A stretch of 64,000 nt of DNA, taken from the NCBI GenBank assembly GCA_902631785.1, contig CACOZT010000001.1, positions 400,219 to 464,218 on the forward strand, in the 5' to 3' direction. The DNA is from an uncultured SAR86 cluster bacterium (lineage in GTDB: Bacteria; Pseudomonadota; Gammaproteobacteria; Magnimaribacterales; D2472). The position numbers were made by a program, and so were the translations under genes. Within the stretch, counting starts at the first letter, position 1. Each line of letters begins with the position of its first letter. Positions 44,264 through 54,545 of the stretch are shown piece by piece. The notes under the pieces were generated by a model. The model saw only the letters and a program-made list of their open reading frames with translations, searched no databases and was not told where the DNA came from.

Positions 44264-45711
44264 TATTTTATTCCTTCTGGTGTATACATATGCCAATTAG
44301 TTTCATTTTGATACATGTGAGCAAAGTTAAGAATAGTACTTTCATCAAGAAAATTTCCAATTATTTGAAGTCCAATAGGTTTATTTTGAATATTCCCATT
44401 TGGCAAGGATATTGCAGGTAGACCAGCAAGATTTGCAGATATAGTGAATAGGTCCTCTAAATACATTTGTATTGGATCATCACCTTTTGATCCCATTTCA
44501 AATGCTGGCCCTCGTGTAGTAGGGGTCATTATTACATCAATATTTTGAAAAGCATTATCAAAATCATTTTTGATTAATCGTCTAACTTGTTGAGCTTTTT
44601 TATAATAAGCGTCGTAGTAACCAGCAGATAAAACATATGAACCTATTAATATTCTTCTTTTTACTTCGTCTCCAAAACCTTCAGAACGAGTCTTAACATA
44701 TAACTCTTCAAGATCTTTTACATCTTCTGATCTCATACCAAACTTTACTCCGTCAAATCTTGATAAATTCGAAGAGCACTCAGCAGGAGCAACAACATAG
44801 TAAGTTGGAACTGATAATGATAAATTTGGTAATGAAATATCAACAAGCTCAGCTCCTAGTGATTCAAATTCTTTTAACGAATTATGATATATTTCAACAA
44901 CATCATTATTAAGACTGGAAAGATCTAAATCTTTAACAATACCGATTTTTTTACCTTTCAAAGAGTTATTCAAGTTTTCCTCAAAATTTGGTATCTCATC
45001 TTCAAGAGAAGTTGTATCTTTTTCATCATGAGAGCACATTTCATTTAAAATCAATGCACAATCCTCTGCAGTTCTTGCCATTGGACCAGCTTGATCAAGA
45101 CTTGATGCAAAAGCTATCATGCCCCATCTAGAAACCCTTCCGTATGTCGGCTTTAGACCAGTTATTCCACAAAGTGAAGCTGGTTGTCTAATGGAACCAC
45201 CTGTATCTGTTCCTGTTGCAGCGGGTACTATTCCCGCAGAAACAGCTGAAGCTGAACCACCCGAACTTCCGCCTGGAACTAAATTTTTACCCCAAGGATT
45301 TTGAACATTACCAAAAAAGCTTGTTTCATTTGAGGAGCCCATTGCGAATTCATCCATGTTAGTTTTACCAATTGAAATACATCCTGCATTTTCAAGATTC
45401 TCAATAACCGTCGCTGAATATGGAGGTATAAAATTATTTAATATATTTGAACCACATGTTGTTCTTAGATTTTTAGAACAAAAAAGGTCTTTTTGAGCAA
45501 TAGGAATGCCTGCAAGAGGCAAATTTGATGAATTATTATCAAATTCTTCAGCTTTTTTTATGGATTCCTCCTCATTAAGAGTAATAAAGGCATTTAAATC
45601 TTTATTTTCTTCAATAAGCTTATAAACTTCTGTAACAATTTCTTTGTAAGAAATCTCTTTTTGAGAAATCATGCTTTTAATTTCTTTTATTGATTTATAT
45701 TTAATTGTCAC
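44263..45711 (-). CDS. gatA: Asp/Glu-tRNA amidotransferase subunit A
   Basis: Amidase subunit that releases ammonia from glutamine. 482 residues. Amidase signature with catalytic Ser-Ser-Lys: Lys in IPIAQKDLF near 77, GGSSGGSASAVSAGIVPAAT near 150 and GTDTGGSIRQPASLCG near 167. Starts at GTG, overlapping the gatC stop as GTGA. Confidence 0.96.
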   Translation of the reverse strand: MTIKYKSIKEIKSMISQKEISYKEIVTEVYKLIEENKDLNAFITLNEEESIKKAEEFDNNSSNLPLAGIPIAQKDLFCSKNLRTTCGSNILNNFIPPYSATVIENLENAGCISIGKTNMDEFAMGSSNETSFFGNVQNPWGKNLVPGGSSGGSASAVSAGIVPAATGTDTGGSIRQPASLCGITGLKPTYGRVSRWGMIAFASSLDQAGPMARTAEDCALILNEMCSHDEKDTTSLEDEIPNFEENLNNSLKGKKIGIVKDLDLSSLNNDVVEIYHNSLKEFESLGAELVDISLPNLSLSVPTYYVVAPAECSSNLSRFDGVKFGMRSEDVKDLEELYVKTRSEGFGDEVKRRILIGSYVLSAGYYDAYYKKAQQVRRLIKNDFDNAFQNIDVIMTPTTRGPAFEMGSKGDDPIQMYLEDLFTISANLAGLPAISLPNGNIQNKPIGLQIIGNFLDESTILNFAHMYQNETNWHMYTPEGIK

Positions 45712-45989
45712 TCAACAACCCTTGGAACCAAAAAATAGTCTTCATTAGCAGAAGGCGCGACTTCAAGCATTTCTTTTTTTAGATTTTTAGCAGTTACGAT
45801 ATCTTTTCTTGTTTTAGCTGTTTTTTCTAATGGATTTTTTAAAGGAGCTATCTCAGTGGTATCGACATCATTTAACTGATCAACAAATTCAATGATGTTA
45901 CTCAAGTCTTTAATAATTTTTTCTTCCTTTTCACCATCAATTTTTAATCTAGATAGGTAAGATATAGTTGTTACTGTTTTCTTGTCCAT
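45708..45989 (-). CDS. gatC: Asp/Glu-tRNA amidotransferase subunit C
   Basis: Small subunit that wraps and stabilises GatA. 93 residues, normal size; pattern TISYLSRLKIDGEKEEKIIK then LNDVDTTEIAPL fits the family. A minus-strand TATAAT at 46007-46002 lies 13 bases before the ATG, so the mRNA leader would be very short; no ribosome site is visible. Confidence 0.93.
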   Translation of the reverse strand: MDKKTVTTISYLSRLKIDGEKEEKIIKDLSNIIEFVDQLNDVDTTEIAPLKNPLEKTAKTRKDIVTAKNLKKEMLEVAPSANEDYFLVPRVVE

Positions 45990-46032
45990 ATATAGGATAT
46001 TATTATAGTTTAGTGGGTGGATATTAACCTAA

Positions 46033-47121
<1,089 letters not shown>

Positions 47122-47126
47122 TTCCA

Positions 47127-47963
47127 ATGGCTAGGACAGCGCCAACTCCTAGTCAAAAAATTAGCTTTATACTGCTCATTTTAATTAGTTCATTAATTTT
47201 GTATCTTGATTTAACTTCTAATAATTTTCAGAACATTAAGAATGGATTTAAAGCATTCAAAATATCATCCTTTTATATAGCAAAAGAGATTTCAATAGAA
47301 CCAATAAAATCAATAATTAACTTAACAAAGAGTAAGGATGACTTAGTTGAGGAAAATAAAAATTTGAAGTCAGCCCTAGAGCTTAGTTATTTAAATAATT
47401 ATCTAATCTCCAAAGAAAATATTTTTTATAAAGATGAAGAGATTATTAAGAATGTTCATGACAAGGGTGATTATAAATTTGCATATGATGTTGCCAATCT
47501 AAAAAGTATTGATCCAAATATGTTTATCTGTTGTGACAAACATAGAATGTTTATCGAAATAAAAGGAAATAATGATGCCTCATATATCGAGAGTATGGTC
47601 TTTAATAGTGAAGGAATACTTGGTCAGATTATTAATGAAAGCAAATTTTATGAAGTATTACTTTTAACAGATATTTCCCACTCATTGCCAATAAAGCTTG
47701 AATCAAACAAATTTTATTGTAATGCGAAAGGCAGTGGAAGAGCTGAATATATTATTTGTGACTATAATCCTCTAATTTGGACAGAAGTAATTGACAAATC
47801 TCAAGCTGTTTATACTTCTGGCTTAGGTGGTGTTTATCCAAAAGACATAGAAATTGGATATGTGAGTTCAATAATAAACACTGATTCTAGAGAGGCGAGA
47901 ATTGAAATTAAATTATTAGCAAATCCTCTTAATGGGGACCAGTTTGGAGTACTAAACTATTAA
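47127..47963 (+). CDS. mreC: Rod-shape-determining protein MreC
   Basis: Periplasmic scaffold of the elongasome, anchored by one N-terminal helix (about 12-30) followed by a coiled coil (DDLVEENKNLKSALELSYL) and a beta domain. 278 residues; EGILGQIINESKFYEVLLLT and VYTSGLGGVYPKDIEIGYV are typical of the family. Overlaps mreD by one base. Confidence 0.94.
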   Translation: MARTAPTPSQKISFILLILISSLILYLDLTSNNFQNIKNGFKAFKISSFYIAKEISIEPIKSIINLTKSKDDLVEENKNLKSALELSYLNNYLISKENIFYKDEEIIKNVHDKGDYKFAYDVANLKSIDPNMFICCDKHRMFIEIKGNNDASYIESMVFNSEGILGQIINESKFYEVLLLTDISHSLPIKLESNKFYCNAKGSGRAEYIICDYNPLIWTEVIDKSQAVYTSGLGGVYPKDIEIGYVSSIINTDSREARIEIKLLANPLNGDQFGVLNY

Positions 47964-48436
47964 TGATCAGCTTTTTAAAAAGATTTTTTCTAATTATTTT
48001 CATAAATTTCATTGATCAAAATTTAGCTATTTTATTTTCTAAATTATTTATTATTATTCCTTTAACTTTTTTAGCTTTTTCTTTTTACGTGTATAAATCA
48101 GACAAAAATATAAGCGCTTTAGAAGCATTCTCTTTCGGTTTTTTCGTTGATTTAATTTCTGATACTTTCTTTGGTTTAAATGCTACGATTTATTGCCTAG
48201 TTACATATTTTATTAATCAAAATGCAAATTCATTTAAATTATTTAGCTATTTGCAAATATGCCTATTTTTTGGATTATCAGCTTCAGCTTATGTTGGCTT
48301 TACTCAATTAATAACTAATTTATATGATTTCTCTTACATAACTCTTTTAGTAAGTTCAATTGTAAATATAATTTTTTGTTTTTCTATTGCTTTAATCTCA
48401 TCCTATTTCCCTCAGCGGCTGAACATTAAACTGTAA
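47963..48436 (+). CDS. mreD: Rod-shape-determining protein MreD
   Basis: Multi-spanning membrane component of the elongasome. 157 residues, five to six helices; NLxxxLPLLYLAL-like segments are degenerate, but SFGFFVDLISDTFFGLNA is the MreD signature (G-x-x-x-D...G-x-N). Ends one base before the yhdP-like gene. Confidence 0.88.
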   Translation: MISFLKRFFLIIFINFIDQNLAILFSKLFIIIPLTFLAFSFYVYKSDKNISALEAFSFGFFVDLISDTFFGLNATIYCLVTYFINQNANSFKLFSYLQICLFFGLSASAYVGFTQLITNLYDFSYITLLVSSIVNIIFCFSIALISSYFPQRLNIKL

Positions 48437-50785
48437 ATGACTCTCGTGAAGAATATTTTTAAATCTTTCCTTGTATTAGTAATTTTTGTTTCTCTTGTGA
48501 CAGTGGCAACTTATTATTTTTTTCTAAGCAAGCCAGAAAATATTATTTTTGTTGCAAATAAGATAATGAAAGAAAATTATTCAATACAGTATAGAGAAAT
48601 AGAGTCTGACTTAAATTTTCTCTCACCTTTAATTGTTTTAAGCGATGTAATAATAAAAGATCAAGAAAATAATGAAATTATAAAATCTGATGAAATTAAA
48701 ATTGGTTTAAAGATAATTAAATCTATATTAAATGGTTATATTGATTTGCACACACTATCTATAACAAATATAGAATTTTTAAATGGAACCAACTCAACAA
48801 CAAGCAATGGAATTTATAGAATAAACATTAGCAATCTTCACATTCATTCTAATCAATTCATTTTTTCAGCTAGAAACACTGAAATCTTCAGTAGAGATAA
48901 CAACTTATCAATATTTAATAAAGATGGAGAGATAAATAATATTCCATTTAAAGAATTGAGTGTATTTAACAAAGCAGAATCAAGTTTTTACCAATATTTA
49001 GCTTTTTTTGAATTAGATGAGAACGTAATAGAAAAGGAGGAGTTAATAAATTTAAACGGATTTTATGATAAGAAAATTAATCTTTATCTATCAAGCAAAG
49101 GATATTTTGATTCTGAGCAAAATAAGATAACAAGCATAAATAAATATATATTTAATAATTCAAATTTAGTTACTGAATCAAATTATGAAATACAAGATGT
49201 AGAAGCTGTTTTGTATACAAACATTGATCAAAATTTGAGTGGCTTATTTTCTGCCAAAATTCCAGATCAGTCCATAGAGGGATCAATAACATATGACGAC
49301 AAACTAACTTTAAGATCACAGGTTTCTTTTAAACTAAATGAGCTTTTTAATTATGGTGAATATATCAATCTTAGCGGCAATGAAATATTTAAAGCAAAAT
49401 TAATTATCGACAAAAAAGCTTCACTTGAATTGATAAGTAACCTTTCCAATACCACTATAAGATCCAATATTAATGATTTAAAAAAGGATCCTTCAGAGTA
49501 TTTGAAAACAATAATTTATATATCAGATTTATCAGAACCTACTTATGCCATTGAAAACAAAAAATTTAAGGCTTTCATAGATGGTAATTCGAATGGATAT
49601 TTTTCATTAGGACTATCATTCGATGAGGATATTGAAAAGCTTAAAATCATGGATGGATTTTATATATTTTTAGAATTAAATAATTTAAAGATTGATAATC
49701 TAGTTATTGATAACCAACTTGAAGATAATTCAAATTTAAAATTAATTAAACTTAAAATAAATCAATTAAATTTTTTTAATAATCTTTATAGAGATCAAAA
49801 ATTTGAAATTAAGTTTAATAAAAAAGAGATAAAAGCATCTTTTAATGGCGATAATCTTAATGGAACTCTCAGAATTGATTCAACTGGATTTTCTAGAATA
49901 GATGTTTTTGATACAAAATTTGATTTTAAGGGGATAAATATAGTTGAGGGAAATGAATCTCTTAACATTGATGATATTAACTTAAGGTTTATTGGAAAGA
50001 ATATTCAAACATTTGATGATGTTTTTCAAAATATTGATTTTTATTTTCTTAGAAATAAAACATTAACAACAATTGATAATATAAACATTTCTAGTGAGAG
50101 TTTTAATATAGGACCCTCAAATGATAATGTAAAAGCATATATAAGTTACAACAACAAAACTGATCTATATAAGGTTAGAGGGTCATATGAAATAAATAAC
50201 GAGGATAATATTTTTGAGAATTTTGTTAATTATGATTTTGAATATCTTTTTTCAGATTTAAATATTCAATGGGAGAGTATTACTCAACTGAAAAATTTAG
50301 AAGGAAGAATTAAATTTAAAATTAAAGATCTTCAGTCTTATACATCAATGCCGGACACGGCATTACTTAGCGCTCTTAAGATATTCAACTTAAACGCTTT
50401 GCTAAATAATTTAACTAATGAATCAACTTTTAATAATTCAAAGCTAATAATAAGCAGAGCTGAAGGAGATTTTTATGTTGGTCAAAAAAGGGCTTTGTTT
50501 AGTAAGCCTATAAAATTAGAAACACCGGAAGCAAAAATGAATTGGACTGGTAACATAGGCAAAGACAAAAATGGTTTGTTAGATCAGCTAGATTTAGATT
50601 TGGATATGCGATTAAAGGTTTCTGAGAATATACCATGGTATGCAGCTATTTTTGGTGGCATCCCAGCTCTTGCAGGAGGTTTTGTTTTCGAAAATATTAT
50701 CGATGAAAGACTTGATGATGCATCAACTTTTAAATTTAAAGTAACAGGATCAATCGATGAACCAGCAATTAAGAGACTAGATTAG
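48437..50785 (+). CDS. yhdP: YhdP-like AsmA-superfamily protein (short form)
   Basis: Proposed bridge-like lipid carrier between inner and outer membranes (TamB/YdbH/YhdP group). 782 residues against about 1270 in E. coli. One N-terminal anchor helix (about 12-30), long beta-rich periplasmic body, and a C-terminal DUF3971/AsmA-like part with the family ending IPWYAAIFGGIPALAGGFVF then VTGSIDEPAIKRLD. Position after mreBCD supports the call; maf and rng, usual between mreD and yhdP, are absent. Convergent with mgtE by nine bases. Confidence 0.82.
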   Translation: MTLVKNIFKSFLVLVIFVSLVTVATYYFFLSKPENIIFVANKIMKENYSIQYREIESDLNFLSPLIVLSDVIIKDQENNEIIKSDEIKIGLKIIKSILNGYIDLHTLSITNIEFLNGTNSTTSNGIYRINISNLHIHSNQFIFSARNTEIFSRDNNLSIFNKDGEINNIPFKELSVFNKAESSFYQYLAFFELDENVIEKEELINLNGFYDKKINLYLSSKGYFDSEQNKITSINKYIFNNSNLVTESNYEIQDVEAVLYTNIDQNLSGLFSAKIPDQSIEGSITYDDKLTLRSQVSFKLNELFNYGEYINLSGNEIFKAKLIIDKKASLELISNLSNTTIRSNINDLKKDPSEYLKTIIYISDLSEPTYAIENKKFKAFIDGNSNGYFSLGLSFDEDIEKLKIMDGFYIFLELNNLKIDNLVIDNQLEDNSNLKLIKLKINQLNFFNNLYRDQKFEIKFNKKEIKASFNGDNLNGTLRIDSTGFSRIDVFDTKFDFKGINIVEGNESLNIDDINLRFIGKNIQTFDDVFQNIDFYFLRNKTLTTIDNINISSESFNIGPSNDNVKAYISYNNKTDLYKVRGSYEINNEDNIFENFVNYDFEYLFSDLNIQWESITQLKNLEGRIKFKIKDLQSYTSMPDTALLSALKIFNLNALLNNLTNESTFNNSKLIISRAEGDFYVGQKRALFSKPIKLETPEAKMNWTGNIGKDKNGLLDQLDLDLDMRLKVSENIPWYAAIFGGIPALAGGFVFENIIDERLDDASTFKFKVTGSIDEPAIKRLD

Positions 50786-52117
50786 ATAAATTGTTGCTAA
50801 TCCTAAAAATGATATAAAACCAATAACATCAGTAACTGTTGTAACTATAACACTACCGCCAATTGCAGGATCTTGTTTTAGTTTTCTTAAAATAAGAGGA
50901 ACCAAGATTCCAGCAACCACAGAACTCATCAAATTTATGATAAGAGCACAAGATATCAAAATAGCAATAATGGTGTCTTGAAACCAAGCATATGTAATAA
51001 AACCAACTAAAATTGATAAGACTATTCCATTTAATATTGATACTGCTAGCTCTCTTTTAAAAAGCCAACGAATATTTGATGTATTTATTTGCTCCAGGGT
51101 AAGGCCTCTTAAAACTATAGTTAGAGTTTGTGTAGCGGCAACACCACCCATACTTGCAACAATGGGCATTAATACCGCTAGATACACAATTTTATCAATT
51201 ACACCTTGAAATAAATTTATTGCGCTTGCAGCAATGAAAGCAGTGGCTAAATTTAAGCTTAGCCAGAATACTCTACTTCTTGCGGCTCTTCCAGGAGGCG
51301 CAAAAGTATCCTCAGCAACACCGGCCATTCCTAATAAATTTTGATCTGCGTCTTCTCTTATTACGTCAACAACATCATCAATAGTTATTCTTCCAATTAA
51401 TTTTCCATCGGCATCAACCACTGAAGAGGAAATCAAATCATTTCTCTCGAATAAAGTTGCAACTTCTTTATCATTTAAATTTACATCAATTGGAAGAAAT
51501 TCGGTTTCCATTATTTCTCTTACAAGCATAGTAGGTTTGGATGTGATTATTTTACTTATTGAAAGTTCGCCTAAATATTCATTTTCTTGATTAACCACAA
51601 ATATTTTGTCAGTATTTTCTGGTAAATCACCTTGATCTCTTAAATAACTTATTACTTCTTTAATTGAGTTGCTTGGCCTGACGCTTATTACATCAGTATT
51701 TAAGAGTCCGCCTGCAGTATTGTCCGGAAAAGTAAGACCAATTTCGATTCTTTTTCTATCAACTAAAGACATATTTGATAAAATTTTATTCATTCTTTCT
51801 TCAGGAAGATTTTGTAAGATATCTACAATCTCGTCTAATTCAAGTTCTTTAACAGCCTCAGTTAATTCTTCATTAGAAATATTTGAAACTAAATCTTGTT
51901 GAATTTCTTCTCCTAATTCAAAAAGAACATCACCTTCCTCCTCTGTCTTTAACAACGAAAATAAAAGAGTTCTTTGTTTTGGTGGTGATGATTCGAGGGC
52001 ATGAGCAATTTCAGACGCAGTCATTTTGCTTAAAAGTCGCCTTATTTGATTAAGTGACAGATTTGATGAATCATCTAATATAATATCAAGGTTATCTTTA
52101 ATATCATTTTTACTCAT
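50777..52117 (-). CDS. mgtE: Magnesium transporter MgtE
   Basis: Magnesium-gated Mg2+ channel. 446 residues: N-domain of acidic helical repeats (about 20-130, with LQNLPEERMNKILSNM), two CBS domains (about 135-250, including VVDADGKLIGRITIDDVVD) and five C-terminal membrane helices with LMPIVASMGGVAATQTLT. In relatives mgtE lies further downstream of rpoN, with hpf, ptsN and rapZ between; here it follows directly. Confidence 0.95.
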   Translation of the reverse strand: MSKNDIKDNLDIILDDSSNLSLNQIRRLLSKMTASEIAHALESSPPKQRTLLFSLLKTEEEGDVLFELGEEIQQDLVSNISNEELTEAVKELELDEIVDILQNLPEERMNKILSNMSLVDRKRIEIGLTFPDNTAGGLLNTDVISVRPSNSIKEVISYLRDQGDLPENTDKIFVVNQENEYLGELSISKIITSKPTMLVREIMETEFLPIDVNLNDKEVATLFERNDLISSSVVDADGKLIGRITIDDVVDVIREDADQNLLGMAGVAEDTFAPPGRAARSRVFWLSLNLATAFIAASAINLFQGVIDKIVYLAVLMPIVASMGGVAATQTLTIVLRGLTLEQINTSNIRWLFKRELAVSILNGIVLSILVGFITYAWFQDTIIAILISCALIINLMSSVVAGILVPLILRKLKQDPAIGGSVIVTTVTDVIGFISFLGLATIYLI

Positions 52118-52141
52118 ACTCTAATTCTAACCTGAAAAGAA

Positions 52142-53413
52142 TTATCTATATCTTGATGATGGAATATTATTTTTTTTTCTATATTTTGTTATTGTTCTTC
52201 TTGCCAGGCTAAAACCTCTTTTATTAAGCTCAATTGTTATTTTTTTATCACTTTTAGGTTTTTTTTCAGAATTAATGATATCTTGAATTAATTTCATAAG
52301 TTGGATGGCAGAAATATCCCGGGTCTTGGATACGGAAGAAACTAAAAGAGATTTAAGCTGCATAATTCCTTTAGGAGTATCAATATATTTATTCCTTAAG
52401 ATCCTTGATACTGTTGAAGGATGAACCCCAATCTCATCTGCAATTTCTTTGTTACTTAAAGTATTGAGTTTTAGGGGGTTATCTTCAAAAAAAGAAATTT
52501 GTTTTGAGCAAATATATTCTCCAACGTTTCTCACAGTGTCGTTCCTCTTTTTTACAGATGTTAGTAGCCATTTTGCATCATTTATTTTTTGCATTATTTC
52601 TTTATTTTTTTTATTCTTTGACTCTTTTTTTACTGAATCAATCAAATCTTTATCTAATTTTATTAATGGAAAATTTTCATCATTAAACTCAACCTTAAAA
52701 TTTTTGTTTATAAAAGAAATCTTTAAGTCTGCCTCTATGAATTCAGTTGTTCCGTAGTTCAATCCAGGACTTAAATCGCAGCTTTTGATTTCATCTATAG
52801 CTGATTCGAATTCTTTTTCTGTGAAACCTTCCTCTAGGGCTGTTTTTTTTATAAGACTGAGATTATCAAGTTGTTCGTTTTGAATAATTATCCCAATTAA
52901 ATCTTTTTTTACTCTAGAAATATTTTTTTTGTTATCAATTTGAATTTTTATGCATTCTTTATGATTTCTATATCCAATACCTCTCGGATGTAAACTATGG
53001 ATGATATTCAGAAGAACATCTTGGATCTCTTTTTCTGTGAAAATGAAATTAGAAATTTCCTCAATCTGTTCTGTGCTTTCTGAGAGTTTTCCAGATTCAT
53101 CAATACATCCAATTATTAATTTTGCAATTTGGATTTCTTTTTCATTTAAGTGAAAATCATCTAACTGTTTAATTAAAGATTCTCTCAGATTAACTTTGGA
53201 TTCAATATCAAAACTGAAATCAGAATGATTAAAATTATGATCGACAATGCTTGTTTCATTTTTTTCTAAAAATGGATTCTCTATTATTTCTTTTTCAATT
53301 TTTTTAACTAATTCAAATCTTGAGAGTTGAAGCAAATCGATTGATTTTTTCAAAGACGATGTAAGTTTTATGCTTTGTTTCTGTTTTAAATTTTTTGAAA
53401 GAGTTATGCTCAT
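52142..53413 (-). CDS. rpoN: RNA polymerase sigma-54 factor
   Basis: Alternative sigma factor that needs AAA activators and binds -24/-12 promoters. 423 residues (477 in E. coli). N-terminal activator-contact region with KQSIKLTSSLKKSIDLLQLS, helix-turn-helix EIGVHPSTVSRILRNKYIDT near 350, and RpoN box ARRTITKYRKKNNIP at the C-terminus. The core appears intact. Starts directly after the lptB stop. Confidence 0.95.
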   Translation of the reverse strand: MSITLSKNLKQKQSIKLTSSLKKSIDLLQLSRFELVKKIEKEIIENPFLEKNETSIVDHNFNHSDFSFDIESKVNLRESLIKQLDDFHLNEKEIQIAKLIIGCIDESGKLSESTEQIEEISNFIFTEKEIQDVLLNIIHSLHPRGIGYRNHKECIKIQIDNKKNISRVKKDLIGIIIQNEQLDNLSLIKKTALEEGFTEKEFESAIDEIKSCDLSPGLNYGTTEFIEADLKISFINKNFKVEFNDENFPLIKLDKDLIDSVKKESKNKKNKEIMQKINDAKWLLTSVKKRNDTVRNVGEYICSKQISFFEDNPLKLNTLSNKEIADEIGVHPSTVSRILRNKYIDTPKGIMQLKSLLVSSVSKTRDISAIQLMKLIQDIINSEKKPKSDKKITIELNKRGFSLARRTITKYRKKNNIPSSRYR

Positions 53414-54127
53414 CTACGAATACATATCTCCGAGGTAGACTTTTTTTACTAAACTATTACTTATAAGATTTTCCTTATCACCTTCAGCAATTAATTCACC
53501 GTTATTTATAATTGCTGCTTTGTTGCATATTTCTAAAGTTTCTCTAACGTTATGATCTGTGATTAGGATTCCTATATTCTTTTTTGACAATTTAACTAAA
53601 ACATTCTTAATGTCCTCAATCGCAATAGGATCAATGCCTGCAAAGGGTTCATCCAAAAGGATTATTTTTGGTTCAGAAGCAAGAGTTCTTGCAATCTCAA
53701 CCTTTCTTCTTTGACCACCAGATAACTGTCTACCTTTCAAATCCAATATATCGGCCAGATCAAATTCTTCAATTGATTTATCAATAAATTTTTTGATATC
53801 TGCTTTATCTTTAAATGAAAGCTCAGCAAGACCGTATAAATTATCTTTAACAGTCAGATTAAGAAATATTGATGGCTCTTGAGGCAAATATTTTAAACCA
53901 AGATTTGATCTTAAGTGCATTGGCATTCTGGTTAAATCGTTCTTCTCAAGAATTACACTGCCTTTATCAGCATGAATAAGACCTGCAATTATATAAAAGG
54001 AAGATGTCTTTCCAGCTCCATTTGGGCCCAATAAACCAAAAATTTCTCCAAAATTTACTTTAAAAGATATATCTGAAATGATTTTTTTTTCTTTAATTGA
54101 TTTAGATATATTAGTAACTTCTAACAT
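53414..54127 (-). CDS. lptB: LPS export ABC transporter ATPase LptB
   Basis: Cytoplasmic ATPase of LptB2FG. 237 residues from ATG 54127; a GTG three codons upstream would overlap lptA. Walker A GLLGPNGAGKTSSF near 34, signature LSGGQRRKVEIARTL near 138, Walker B IILLDEPFAGIDP, H-loop ILITDHNVRE. Partners lptF and lptG are at 2.4-4.6 kb. Confidence 0.96.
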   Translation of the reverse strand: MLEVTNISKSIKEKKIISDISFKVNFGEIFGLLGPNGAGKTSSFYIIAGLIHADKGSVILEKNDLTRMPMHLRSNLGLKYLPQEPSIFLNLTVKDNLYGLAELSFKDKADIKKFIDKSIEEFDLADILDLKGRQLSGGQRRKVEIARTLASEPKIILLDEPFAGIDPIAIEDIKNVLVKLSKKNIGILITDHNVRETLEICNKAAIINNGELIAEGDKENLISNSLVKKVYLGDMYS

Positions 54128-54128
54128 T

Positions 54129-54545
54129 TTATTCACTCGACATTATTTTGCCTGACATAGGATTAAAAATAATTAAATTTGATCTGATTGAGAGATTATC
54201 AAACTTAATAGATGCATTACCTATCAAATGAACCTTTTCATTACTATAAAAAATTATCTTTTCTGCCTCACCATTAAAATTATTATCATTTTTGTTTGAT
54301 CTAATTGAACTGGGATCACCTAAGATTGAAATCAATTCTTTTTTATTGTCATAGACTGCAGAGTTAGCAGATATGGCAACATAATTAGAATTTATATTAA
54401 CGTTTGAAAGAAAGCTTACATTTTTTGATTTATTTGAGAATTCAACTTTGTCAGATTTTATTTCTACATGATCAATGAAATCGGCTGAACCTACATCAAA
54501 CGTTAATAATAATAAATAAAATAATATTAAGTATTTTTTTTTCAA
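54129..54545 (-). CDS. lptA: Periplasmic LPS bridge protein LptA
   Basis: OstA/LptA-type beta-jellyroll protein that links LptC to LptD. 138 residues with a signal peptide (about 1-20), a shorter form than the 185 of E. coli. Start is TTG, placed directly after the kdsD stop (TAATTG). lptC and kdsC, normally between kdsD and lptA, are absent. The protein ends MSSE, one base before lptB. Confidence 0.88.
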   Translation of the reverse strand: MKKKYLILFYLLLLTFDVGSADFIDHVEIKSDKVEFSNKSKNVSFLSNVNINSNYVAISANSAVYDNKKELISILGDPSSIRSNKNDNNFNGEAEKIIFYSNEKVHLIGNASIKFDNLSIRSNLIIFNPMSGKIMSSE

